NCBI GenBank assembly: GCA_934130705.1
Contig: CAKOYL010000031.1
Coordinates: 1 to 7,516, forward strand
Length of the DNA: 7,516 nucleotides
Direction of reading: 5' to 3'
From: an uncultured Clostridia bacterium
Lineage (GTDB): Bacteria > Bacillota_A > Clostridia > TANB77 > CAG-508
Made by a program: the position numbers and the translations under genes. The notes beneath the pieces are model-generated. The model did no database searches and was not told the origin of the DNA. It worked only from the letters and a program-made list of their open reading frames with translations. Every line of letters starts with the position of its first letter. The stretch's first letter is position 1. Shown here piece by piece: positions 1 to 5,045 of this stretch.

Positions 1-221
1 CATATGGATTTGGAGATGCAATACTAGAAACATCAACAAGAAGTGGTGGCTCAAACAGCTGGAACAGAGACTACTCTTACTTTCCGTATTCGTCTAGTCC
101 GCTTTTCATACGTGGTGGTAACTATGGCCATAGTTCTAATGCGGGTGCGTTTGCATTCAACGACATCGATGGCAGTGCGAGCCACACTCGTGGCTTTCGC
201 TCAGTGCTTGTCGCTTTGTAG
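1..221 (+). CDS. C-terminal end of a C-type-lectin/FGE-like surface protein (5' truncated by window)
   Basis: The frame is open from base 3 to TAG at 219-221 and gives 72 residues with no start in the window. Visible motifs are W20, FP at 27-28, PFFIRGGNY at 33-41, AGAFAF at 47-52 and the terminal GFRSVLVAL. This W...F...RGG...AG.F...GFR pattern is typical of the formylglycine-generating-enzyme/C-type lectin fold that ends many bacterial surface and phage receptor-binding proteins, including known targets of diversity-generating retroelements. G+C is about 47% by hand count (about 52% over 121-221), far above the neighbouring pilin gene. Many codons are NNY (AAC, GAC, ATC, GAT, AGC, CAC, CGT). 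The N-terminal part lies outside. By analogy with the next gene it could be another prepilin-like protein, but that is inference. Fold assignment is fairly sure; ligand and function are unknown. Confidence 0.7.
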   Translation, partial: YGFGDAILETSTRSGGSNSWNRDYSYFPYSSSPLFIRGGNYGHSSNAGAFAFNDIDGSASHTRGFRSVLVAL

Positions 222-226
222 CACTT

Positions 227-353
227 CGATACACAAAGAAACATAGAGTTTTCTATCCATTTCGTCCAGTAATAATTTGAATGCAGATGTTAAAATGATA
301 CAGAAGATTTTAGAGATGAAAATTCAGCAGAAACTGCATATGTGTTAAAATAA
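227..353 (+). pseudogene. Decayed 3' end of a second pilin/lectin-like gene
   Basis: No single frame is open, but pieces of one plausible protein tail can be read in three frames. Bases 254-277 read YPFRPVII, 277-294 read LNADVK and 294-353 read NDTEDFRDENSAETAYVLK followed by TAA. Two one-base losses would explain the frame changes. The FRPVII-LNADVK segment resembles the FCPLICLKENVN tail of the intact pilin-like protein downstream, so this is probably the eroded end of a paralogue. The piece ends 19 bases before the next start codon. It rests on short matches and AT-rich sequence, so confidence is modest. Confidence 0.4.
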
Positions 354-360
354 TAAAACA

Positions 361-366
361 AAGGAG
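361..366 (+). promoter_or_regulatory. Ribosome binding site of the prepilin-like gene
   Basis: AAGGAG lies 6 bases before ATG at 373 and supports that start, which also places the prepilin-type hydrophobic helix right at the N-terminus. Confidence 0.8.
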
Positions 367-372
367 AAAGAT

Positions 373-1524
373 ATGTTTAGAAAAAAACAAGGAATAACGT
401 TAATAGCGTTAATAATAACAATAGTAATATTATTGATTTTAGCTGTTGTTGCAATAACATCATTAACAGAAAAAAATGGTTTATTTACAAGAACAAAACA
501 AGCAACAGAAAAGCAAAATTATGAATCAGCAAAAGAAGTGCTAAACCTAAAATTAATGGAAATACAAACAGATTGTATGGCAAACAATAAAGTATATGAT
601 TTATTACAAATTGCAAAAGCAATAGCAGCTTCAGAAGAAACAACAGTAAAAAAATATTTTTATGGACTTACTTCAACTGTACAAGATGTAGATATACGTA
701 ATTTAACAAATTTAGAAGCAATTGCGGTGCAAGTAGATAAATATAAAAAATATACTTTTTTAATTGGTAAAAGCCTAACTATAGAGGGTATAACATTTGG
801 AGAAGTAAATAATGAAACAAAAAAATCAGAATTTTCAGATATATTAGCATTCGAAAAAAATCCAACAACAGATTTGCATAAAAAAGTAATAGTTTCAACA
901 AATAAAATAGATTCAACTTATTATGGAAAATATGTAGATTATATACCAGTAAATGGTTGTAATGTAAAATGGAGAATATTTTATAAGGATGAAGAAAATG
1001 TATATTTATTGGCAGATGATTATATAGAAAATATATACTTTCCAAGTGAAATACAAACAACAGAAGCTTATTCAAAGTATTGTGGATATGTAAATACAAA
1101 TAGAGAAGATTTAATAAATATAATGAAAAATACAGAAAAATGGTCAAGTTTTCTAGATACTACAGATAATACAGGGATTGCAAAAAGTGCAACAGGAGGA
1201 CCAACATTACAACAATTTGCTACATCATGGAATACTAATCATACACCAATAATAACTATAAATCCAATAGGCAATACTTACTATATAAATGGTACTACAA
1301 ATTTGGAAATAGGAGTAACAGATTCAATGTATGTAAAAAATTCTGTTGAAAAAGCATATGGATTTTTATTTGCTTCTGCTGCTGCTAGAGATGGAGTATG
1401 TTTATTTGAATCATTTTATGACGGAGTAATACATAGTGATTCTTTTGCTTATAGATATCATAATCGTGGTTTTTGTCCATTAATTTGTTTAAAAGAAAAC
1501 GTAAATATTGTAATAGAAAAATAG
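373..1524 (+). CDS. Type IV prepilin-like surface protein
   Basis: The protein has 383 residues. It starts with a short basic leader (MFRKKQG), then a hydrophobic helix at about 8-30 (ITLIALIITIV...), then a polar helix at about 33-66. This is the class III (prepilin) signal pattern: cleavage is expected after G7, and the helix would anchor the protein in the membrane or pack it into a pilus. The usual Glu at position +5 of the mature pilin is Ala12 here, which is seen in clostridial pilin-like proteins but departs from the textbook pilin. The large C-terminal part includes a GKYVDYIPVNGCNVKWRIFY segment (185-204) and ends GFCPLICLKENVN (366-378), similar in style to the two broken gene ends upstream. 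No pilin assembly gene or prepilin peptidase is in the window, so a true pilus role is unproven. Class is fairly sure, function is not. Confidence 0.75.
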   Translation: MFRKKQGITLIALIITIVILLILAVVAITSLTEKNGLFTRTKQATEKQNYESAKEVLNLKLMEIQTDCMANNKVYDLLQIAKAIAASEETTVKKYFYGLTSTVQDVDIRNLTNLEAIAVQVDKYKKYTFLIGKSLTIEGITFGEVNNETKKSEFSDILAFEKNPTTDLHKKVIVSTNKIDSTYYGKYVDYIPVNGCNVKWRIFYKDEENVYLLADDYIENIYFPSEIQTTEAYSKYCGYVNTNREDLINIMKNTEKWSSFLDTTDNTGIAKSATGGPTLQQFATSWNTNHTPIITINPIGNTYYINGTTNLEIGVTDSMYVKNSVEKAYGFLFASAAARDGVCLFESFYDGVIHSDSFAYRYHNRGFCPLICLKENVNIVIEK

Positions 1525-1693
1525 AAATATTATATTGTTTTAATACTATCAAGAACAATAATATCAACATTAACTCAAACAAATTCTGAAAAATTCAACT
1601 CATCTTTATTTTTAGAAAAAATGATTGGGAAATATTAAAAAGTGTTTTATACAAACTATACATTATTTGAAGAATTAAATCTAAAATTAGCAT

Positions 1694-1732
1694 AATAAGT
1701 ATATTCTACATTTATTTTACAACTTATTTTTT
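1694..1732 (+). terminator. Weak terminator-like hairpin after the pilin-like gene
   Basis: AATAAGT (1694-1700) pairs with ACTTATT (1722-1728) across a 21-base loop, and a run of six T ends at 1732. The stem is all A/T but for one pair, so termination would be weak. It is the only candidate between this gene and the integrase remnant. Confidence 0.2.
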
Positions 1733-1760
1733 AATTTATTTTATTATTTTAGTGCACTAA

Positions 1761-1774
1761 ACCGCTAACGCGGT
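1761..1774 (+). repeat. Small G+C-rich hairpin
   Basis: ACCGC (1761-1765) and GCGGT (1770-1774) form a perfect 5-bp stem with a TAAC loop inside a G+C-rich islet in otherwise extremely AT-rich DNA. It could be a mobile-element end hairpin or a scrap of a lectin-type gene (CGCGGTGGTCGT reads RGGR). No T run follows, so it is not an obvious terminator on this strand. Confidence 0.35.
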
Positions 1775-1811
1775 GGTCGTAAATAAAAAAGAAGAAATAA
1801 CAAAAAAATAC

Positions 1812-1839
1812 TTGAAAAATATAGAATACCCCTTAAAAT
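1812..1839 (+). promoter_or_regulatory. Possible promoter of the integrase remnant
   Basis: TTGAAA (1812-1817) is separated by 16 bases from TAAAAT (1834-1839). A perfect TATAAT also sits at 1839-1844, but at a poor distance from this -35. A transcript from here would start at about 1846-1851, inside or beyond the left arm of the hairpin at 1829-1879. Confidence 0.35.
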
Positions 1840-1879
1840 ATAATTATGTAAAGTAACTTGCAAAATATATTTTAAGGGG
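1829..1879 (+). promoter_or_regulatory. Hairpin covering the ribosome site of the integrase remnant
   Basis: CCCCTTAAAATATA (1829-1842) and TATATTTTAAGGGG (1866-1879) are a perfect 14-bp inverted repeat with a 23-base loop. The right arm contains the Shine-Dalgarno sequence AAGGGGG (1874-1880), 7 bases before ATG at 1888. RNA transcribed through the whole repeat would bury the ribosome site. The repeat is seen directly; the control role is inferred from the fold-back inhibition known for IS10 and IS50. Confidence 0.6.
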
Positions 1880-1887
1880 GTTTGCTT

Positions 1888-2470
1888 ATGACAAACAAAG
1901 AATTGTTAGAAAAATTACAAGAAGATATGGAACTTTGACGGATTTTCAAAATACACAAAGTATACTTATTATCACAAAGGAAAAGAAATAACAGAATATT
2001 TTAGCAAACCAATGGAAGAAGTTACCACAAAAGAATTAAGAGATTATATATTGAAATATTTAAAAGAAGAAAGAGGGTTAAGTGCAAGGAGCATAAATTA
2101 TTACAACAGCATAATAAGATTTATATATGATGTAGTATTAGATAAGCTAATAAATCAAAAGCAAATACCAATGTTAAAAGGAAAAAGAAGATTACTGAAG
2201 ATATTAAGTGAAGAAGAACTTAATGTCTTTTTTGATGCATGTGAGAATTATGAATGTAAAACAATATTCATGTTGATATATGGATCAGGACTTAGAATAT
2301 CGGAAGAAACAAATTTAAGAATAGAAGATGTAGATTTACATGAATATAAAACATTTGAAGAAGCAAGAAGAGGAATATTTGAATTTGTAGAAAGTTGGTA
2401 TAATCGTAGGGGAATCCACTCAGCTATAAATTATAGAACACCAGAAGAAATAGAAAAGCAGACAGTATGA
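1888..2470 (+). pseudogene. Tyrosine recombinase, frameshifted, fused to the end of an IS3 transposase
   Basis: ATG at 1888 gives MTNKELLEKLQEDMEL and then TGA (1936-1938). Removing one T from the TTT at 1934-1936 restores a continuous reading through DGFSKYTKYTYYHKGKEI and on to the ATG at 2012, so the break is a single-base insertion. The restored protein has the N-terminal SAM-like core-binding domain of phage-type integrases and the start of the catalytic domain: ILSEEELNVFFDA at about 2201-2239, then YGSGLRISEE (2279-2308) with the first catalytic Arg, then NLRIEDVD. After about base 2342 the family likeness stops. The last ~42 codons, from EYKTFEEARRGIFEF through SWYNRRGIHSAINYRTPEE, match the end of IS3-family OrfB (rve) transposases. 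The H-x-x-R and Tyr catalytic residues are therefore missing and the gene cannot be a working recombinase. The core resembles integrases that accompany IS91-like elements, but that subfamily call is tentative. Confidence 0.8.
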
Positions 2471-2542
2471 AAGAAAAATGAAAGACTATTAAAAAATAAA
2501 AAAATTCTCAAAAAAAGTGTCCAAAAACTTGACATAGATCCA
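2343..2542 (+). mobile_element. 3' remnant of an IS3-family insertion sequence
   Basis: The element keeps only the last ~42 codons of OrfB (to TGA at 2468-2470), about 45 bases of AT-rich tail and a right terminal repeat at about 2515-2542 (GTGTCCAAAAACTTGACATA then GATCCA). It ends in CA, as IS3-family ends do. The reverse-complement left end (TGGATCTATGTC...) is not found anywhere in the window, so the left part with OrfA and most of OrfB was lost, joining the element to the integrase near 2342. The left edge is approximate. Confidence 0.7.
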
Positions 2543-2572
2543 TTTCGTTCAGTGCTTGTGGCATTGTAGCAT
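2543..2572 (+). repeat. Second copy of the lectin-type gene 3' end
   Basis: The 30 bases here match 195-224 at 26 positions and, read in frame, encode FRSVLVAL followed by TAG (2567-2569), the same ending as the first gene. The copy starts directly after the IS3 right end, so the IS probably landed in a paralogous gene whose upstream part is now gone. The four differences are synonymous or outside the coding part. Confidence 0.7.
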
Positions 2573-2606
2573 TAAAAGAGAGTAAAATTATAAATTAAAT
2601 GGAAAA

Positions 2607-2618
2607 TTTTGTCGAAAA
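2607..2618 (+). promoter_or_regulatory. Spo0A-type box
   Basis: TTTTGTCGAAAA holds a perfect TGTCGAA core, the established Spo0A binding sequence in endospore-forming Bacillota. It overlaps a palindrome CGAAAA-G-TTTTCG (2613-2625) and ends 7 bases before a -35 element, a position where a bound regulator could act. A single short match can arise by chance in AT-rich DNA. Confidence 0.35.
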
Positions 2619-2625
2619 GTTTTCG

Positions 2626-2654
2626 TTGAAATAATATATAAAATATGATAAAAT
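2626..2654 (+). promoter_or_regulatory. Sigma-A type promoter with extended -10
   Basis: TTGAAA (2626-2631), a 17-base spacer and TAAAAT (2649-2654) preceded by TATGA form a strong vegetative promoter with an extended -10 (TATGn). Transcription should begin near 2660, directly ahead of the hairpin at 2661-2682. Confidence 0.5.
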
Positions 2655-2696
2655 AAGGCGATACAAATTGTTTACATTGTATGGCTTTATTTTTTT
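2650..2696 (+). terminator. Intrinsic terminator-like hairpin
   Basis: Bases 2650-2666 pair with 2677-2693 (AATAAGGCGATACAA against TTGTATGGCTTTATT) with one G-G mismatch and one G-U pair across a 10-base loop. Seven T follow from 2690 to 2696. It could end transcripts coming from the mobile-element region. It overlaps the -10 of the promoter at 2626-2654; a transcript from that promoter would contain only the inner 6-bp stem. Confidence 0.5.
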
Positions 2697-2820
2697 ATTC
2701 AATCAGCTTAGTAATGACATAAGAAATTAAAATTAAAATCTAAAAAATTTCCAAAAACAAATAATAATGACTGGAGGTGAAAACAAACTTTAAAAACTTA
2801 AAAATGAATAAAAACTAAAA

Positions 2821-2892
2821 ATGCCAATATCACAAATAAGTGAAGTAACAAAGTTAACGAAAGAAGAAATAGAAAAACTAAAACAACAGTAG
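2821..2892 (+). CDS. 23-residue ORF, likely relic of a larger gene
   Basis: ATG to TAG encodes MPISQISEVTKLTKEEIEKLKQQ. This resembles the last helix-turn-helix-like segment (ISEITGLTKEEIEKLK style) at the end of Rpn/PD-(D/E)XK transposase-like nucleases and some regulators. No upstream in-frame remainder or ribosome site is close to its ATG. A good GGAGG stands at 2773-2777 but is 43 bases away. It may be a scrap of such a gene or a chance ORF; expression is doubtful. Confidence 0.25.
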   Translation: MPISQISEVTKLTKEEIEKLKQQ

Positions 2893-2916
2893 AAAATTAA
2901 ATAACAAAAAGAATAC

Positions 2917-2943
2917 AAGAATACTTGAAAAGTATTCTTTTTT
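2917..2943 (+). terminator. Intrinsic terminator before the glycolytic operon
   Basis: AAGAATACTT (2917-2926) and AAGTATTCTT (2930-2939) form a perfect 10-bp stem with a 3-base loop, followed by T to 2943. It separates the accessory region from pgk. A second pairing is possible: bases 2901-2916 (ATAACAAAAAGAATAC) against 2932-2948 with one bulge. Confidence 0.7.
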
Positions 2944-2952
2944 GTTATAAAA

Positions 2953-2961
2953 TGGTATTAT
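2953..2961 (+). promoter_or_regulatory. Candidate extended -10 promoter of pgk operon
   Basis: TGGTATTAT fits an extended -10 (TGn-TATTAT) right after the terminator and 65 bases before the pgk start. The matching -35 region (about 2933-2938, TATTCT) is poor, so the call relies on the extended -10 and on position. Confidence 0.35.
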
Positions 2962-2966
2962 CTTAG

Positions 2967-3000
2967 TAAATTGGTAAATATTATAAAAAGAGCCAATTTA
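2967..3000 (+). promoter_or_regulatory. Leader hairpin upstream of pgk
   Basis: TAAATTGG (2967-2974) pairs perfectly with CCAATTTA (2993-3000) across an 18-base loop in the pgk leader. It lacks a T run and leaves the ribosome site free. It may stabilise the transcript; no known riboswitch is recognised. Confidence 0.3.
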
Positions 3001-3025
3001 AAAATTGTTTTTAGGAGGAATAATT

Positions 3026-4210
3026 ATGAACAAAAAAACAGTAAAAGATATCGATTTGAAAGGAAAAAAAGTATTTGTAAGATGTGACTTCAATGTCCCA
3101 ATGGACAAAGAACAAAACATCACAGACAACACAAGAATAGTAGCAGCATTGCCAACAATAAAATACTTATTAGAACAAAATTGTAAAATAATATTAGCAT
3201 CACACCTAGGAAGACCAAAGGGAGAAGTAAAACCAGAATTCTCATTAGCACCAGTAGCAAAGGAATTATCAAAACTATTAAATAAAGAAGTAATAATGGC
3301 CAAAGACGTAATAGGAGAAGATGCAACAAATAAAGCAGCAAACTTAAAAGAAGGGGAAATAATGCTTCTTGAAAATGTAAGATTCCACAGAGAAGAAACA
3401 GACAATGACCCTGAATTTGCAAAAAAATTAGCATCAATGGCAGAAGTATATGTAAATGATGCATTTGGAACAGCTCACAGAGCACATGCTTCAACAGCAG
3501 GAATTGCAGCATATTTACCAGCAGTATCAGGATTCTTAATAGAAAAAGAATTAACAGTTTTAGGAAATGCAATCAACAATCCAGAAAGACCATTTATGGC
3601 AATACTTGGAGGAGCAAAAGTTTCTGACAAAATAGGAGTAATAGATAGCTTATTAGACAAAGTAGATACATTAATGATAGGTGGAGGAATGGCATACACA
3701 TTCTTCAAAGCTCAAGGATATAGTGTAGGTAATTCACTATGCGAAGAAGAAAAAACAGGTTTAGCATTAGAAGCAATGAAAAAAGCAAAACAAAATGGAG
3801 TAAAATTATTATTACCAATTGATACAAAAATAGGAAAAGAATTCAAACCAGATACAGAAAGTAAAACAGTAGCATGGACAGACATTCCAGATGGATGGGA
3901 AGGATTTGATATTGGAGAAAAAACAATAGAAATGTTCAAAAATGAATTAAAAAATGCAAAAACAGTAATCTGGAATGGACCATTAGGACTATTTGAATTT
4001 GACCAATTTGCAATAGGAACAAACGAAATAGCCAAAACATTAGCAGATTTAGATGCAACAACAATAATTGGTGGAGGAGACTCAGGAGCAGCAGTAGCAA
4101 AAGCTGGATTAGCTGATAAAATGACACACATCTGTACAGGTGGTGGAGCTTCACTAGAATTCTTAGAAGGTAAAAAACTACCAGGAATAGAATGTTTATT
4201 AGATAAATAA
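3026..4210 (+). CDS. pgk: Phosphoglycerate kinase
   Basis: Cytosolic glycolytic enzyme that transfers phosphate from 1,3-bisphosphoglycerate to ADP. The 394 residues are full length for the bacterial family. N-domain substrate residues are visible in RCDFNVP (R19, D21, N23), R37, SHLGRPKG (H60, R63), ENVRF (R119) and AHRAH (R152). C-domain nucleotide residues are in GGAKVSDK (195-202), WNGPLGLFE (316-324), IGGGDS (348-353) and CTGGGAS (370-376). ATG at 3026 is chosen because AGGAGG (3013-3018) lies 7 bases ahead; a TTG at 3005 in the same frame precedes that site and is unlikely. It is the first gene of a pgk-tpiA-gpmI operon, with a terminator and candidate promoter upstream. The gap gene, often just before pgk in Bacillota, is absent here. 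All key residues look intact. Confidence 0.98.
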   Translation: MNKKTVKDIDLKGKKVFVRCDFNVPMDKEQNITDNTRIVAALPTIKYLLEQNCKIILASHLGRPKGEVKPEFSLAPVAKELSKLLNKEVIMAKDVIGEDATNKAANLKEGEIMLLENVRFHREETDNDPEFAKKLASMAEVYVNDAFGTAHRAHASTAGIAAYLPAVSGFLIEKELTVLGNAINNPERPFMAILGGAKVSDKIGVIDSLLDKVDTLMIGGGMAYTFFKAQGYSVGNSLCEEEKTGLALEAMKKAKQNGVKLLLPIDTKIGKEFKPDTESKTVAWTDIPDGWEGFDIGEKTIEMFKNELKNAKTVIWNGPLGLFEFDQFAIGTNEIAKTLADLDATTIIGGGDSGAAVAKAGLADKMTHICTGGGASLEFLEGKKLPGIECLLDK

Positions 4211-4258
4211 AATAATAATGAAAGTTAATATAATAAATTTTCAAAAGGAGAAAAAATT

Positions 4259-5011
4259 ATGAGAAGAAAAGTAATAGCAGGAAACTGGAAAATGAATATG
4301 CTTCCAAATGAAGCAATAGAATTTATTGATACATTTGCACCATTAGTAAAAGACACAGAAAACGAAGTTATATTGTGTGTGCCATACACAGACTTATTTT
4401 ATGCTTTATTATCAGCACAAAATACAAACATAAAAATAGGTGCACAAAATATGCACTTTGAAGAAAAAGGAGCATATACAGGAGAAGTTTCTGCCAAAAT
4501 GTTAAAATCAATAGGAGTTGAATATGTTATAATAGGACACTCTGAAAGAAGACAATATTTTAATGAAACAGACGAAACAGTAAATAAAAAAATAAAAGCA
4601 GCATATGCAAATGGACTAAAACCAATAGTATGTGTTGGAGAAACATTAGAACAAAGAGAAGCAGGAAAAGCAGTTGAAGTTATAACAAAACAAACTGAAT
4701 TAGCATTAGAAGGTTTAGATGATGAACAAGTTGCAAGTACAATAATTGCCTATGAACCAATATGGGCTATTGGAACAGGAAAAACAGCAACAAAAGAAGA
4801 TGCTAATGATGCAATAAAAGCAATACGTGACAAAATTTGTCAAATCTATGGACAAAATGTAGCTGAAAGAGTTATAATACAATATGGTGGAAGTGTAAAA
4901 TCAGCTAATGCCAAGGATTTATTTGAAATGTCAGATATCGATGGAGGATTAGTTGGTGGAGCAAGCTTAAAACCAGATGAATTTTCAAAAATAGTTAATT
5001 ATGATAAATAA
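4259..5011 (+). CDS. tpiA: Triosephosphate isomerase
   Basis: Interconverts dihydroxyacetone phosphate and glyceraldehyde 3-phosphate in the cytosol. The 250 residues match the usual TIM-barrel length. Substrate and catalytic residues are visible: N9 and K11 in AGNWKMN, H94 in IIGHSERR, the catalytic base E166 in AYEPIWA, the mobile loop 6 (167-177, PIWAIGTGKTA), and phosphate-binding YGGSV (209-213) and GGLVGGASL (229-237). The start is supported by AAAAGGAG about 7 bases upstream. It lies 48 bases after pgk with no terminator between, so the two are very probably co-transcribed. Nothing unusual is seen. Confidence 0.98.
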   Translation: MRRKVIAGNWKMNMLPNEAIEFIDTFAPLVKDTENEVILCVPYTDLFYALLSAQNTNIKIGAQNMHFEEKGAYTGEVSAKMLKSIGVEYVIIGHSERRQYFNETDETVNKKIKAAYANGLKPIVCVGETLEQREAGKAVEVITKQTELALEGLDDEQVASTIIAYEPIWAIGTGKTATKEDANDAIKAIRDKICQIYGQNVAERVIIQYGGSVKSANAKDLFEMSDIDGGLVGGASLKPDEFSKIVNYDK

Positions 5012-5045
5012 TTAACAAAGAAAACAGAAGGAAGGTATAGAAAAG

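Larger units (their letters stand above)
1525..1887. other. Gene-free stretch between pilin-like gene and integrase remnant
   Basis: No gene is supported in these 363 bases. They hold an in-frame run of 37 sense codons directly after the pilin stop (1525-1638), a weak terminator-like hairpin (1694-1732), a small G+C-rich hairpin island (1751-1780) and the promoter/hairpin leader of the integrase remnant (1812-1887). The rest is plain AT-rich sequence. Confidence 0.6.

Noticed and set aside
214..238. CTTTGT...ACAAAG inverted repeat just after the lectin-type gene end as a DGR-type cruciform
   Set aside because: The stem is only 6 bp with a 13-base loop, unlike the compact hairpins known downstream of some DGR variable regions, so it is too weak to support the idea.
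43..246. 67-codon forward ORF starting with GTG
   Set aside because: It overlaps the lectin-type gene end in another frame, has no family pattern, and the frame ending at 221 carries the recognisable W...RGG...GFR motif.
779..1582. Reverse-strand ORFs across the pilin-like gene
   Set aside because: Leu/Ile/Tyr/His-rich low-complexity translations opposite a real AT-rich gene, with no supporting ribosome sites. The same holds for the reverse ORFs across pgk, tpiA, gpmI and the YezG-like gene.
1936..1938. TGA read as Trp or programmed frameshifting in the integrase
   Set aside because: Trp is encoded by TGG throughout the window and TGA serves as a stop elsewhere. The TTT run offers weak slippage context, and the gene is truncated anyway, so simple decay is the better reading.
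2012..2470. 152-codon ORF as an intact small integrase
   Set aside because: Its first part continues upstream to 1888 through a one-base frameshift, its last 42 codons belong to an IS3 transposase, and the H-x-x-R and Tyr catalytic residues are missing.
3005..3025. Upstream TTG start adding 7 residues to phosphoglycerate kinase
   Set aside because: The AGGAGG ribosome site lies inside this extension and is correctly spaced for ATG at 3026; the N-terminus from 3026 matches the family.
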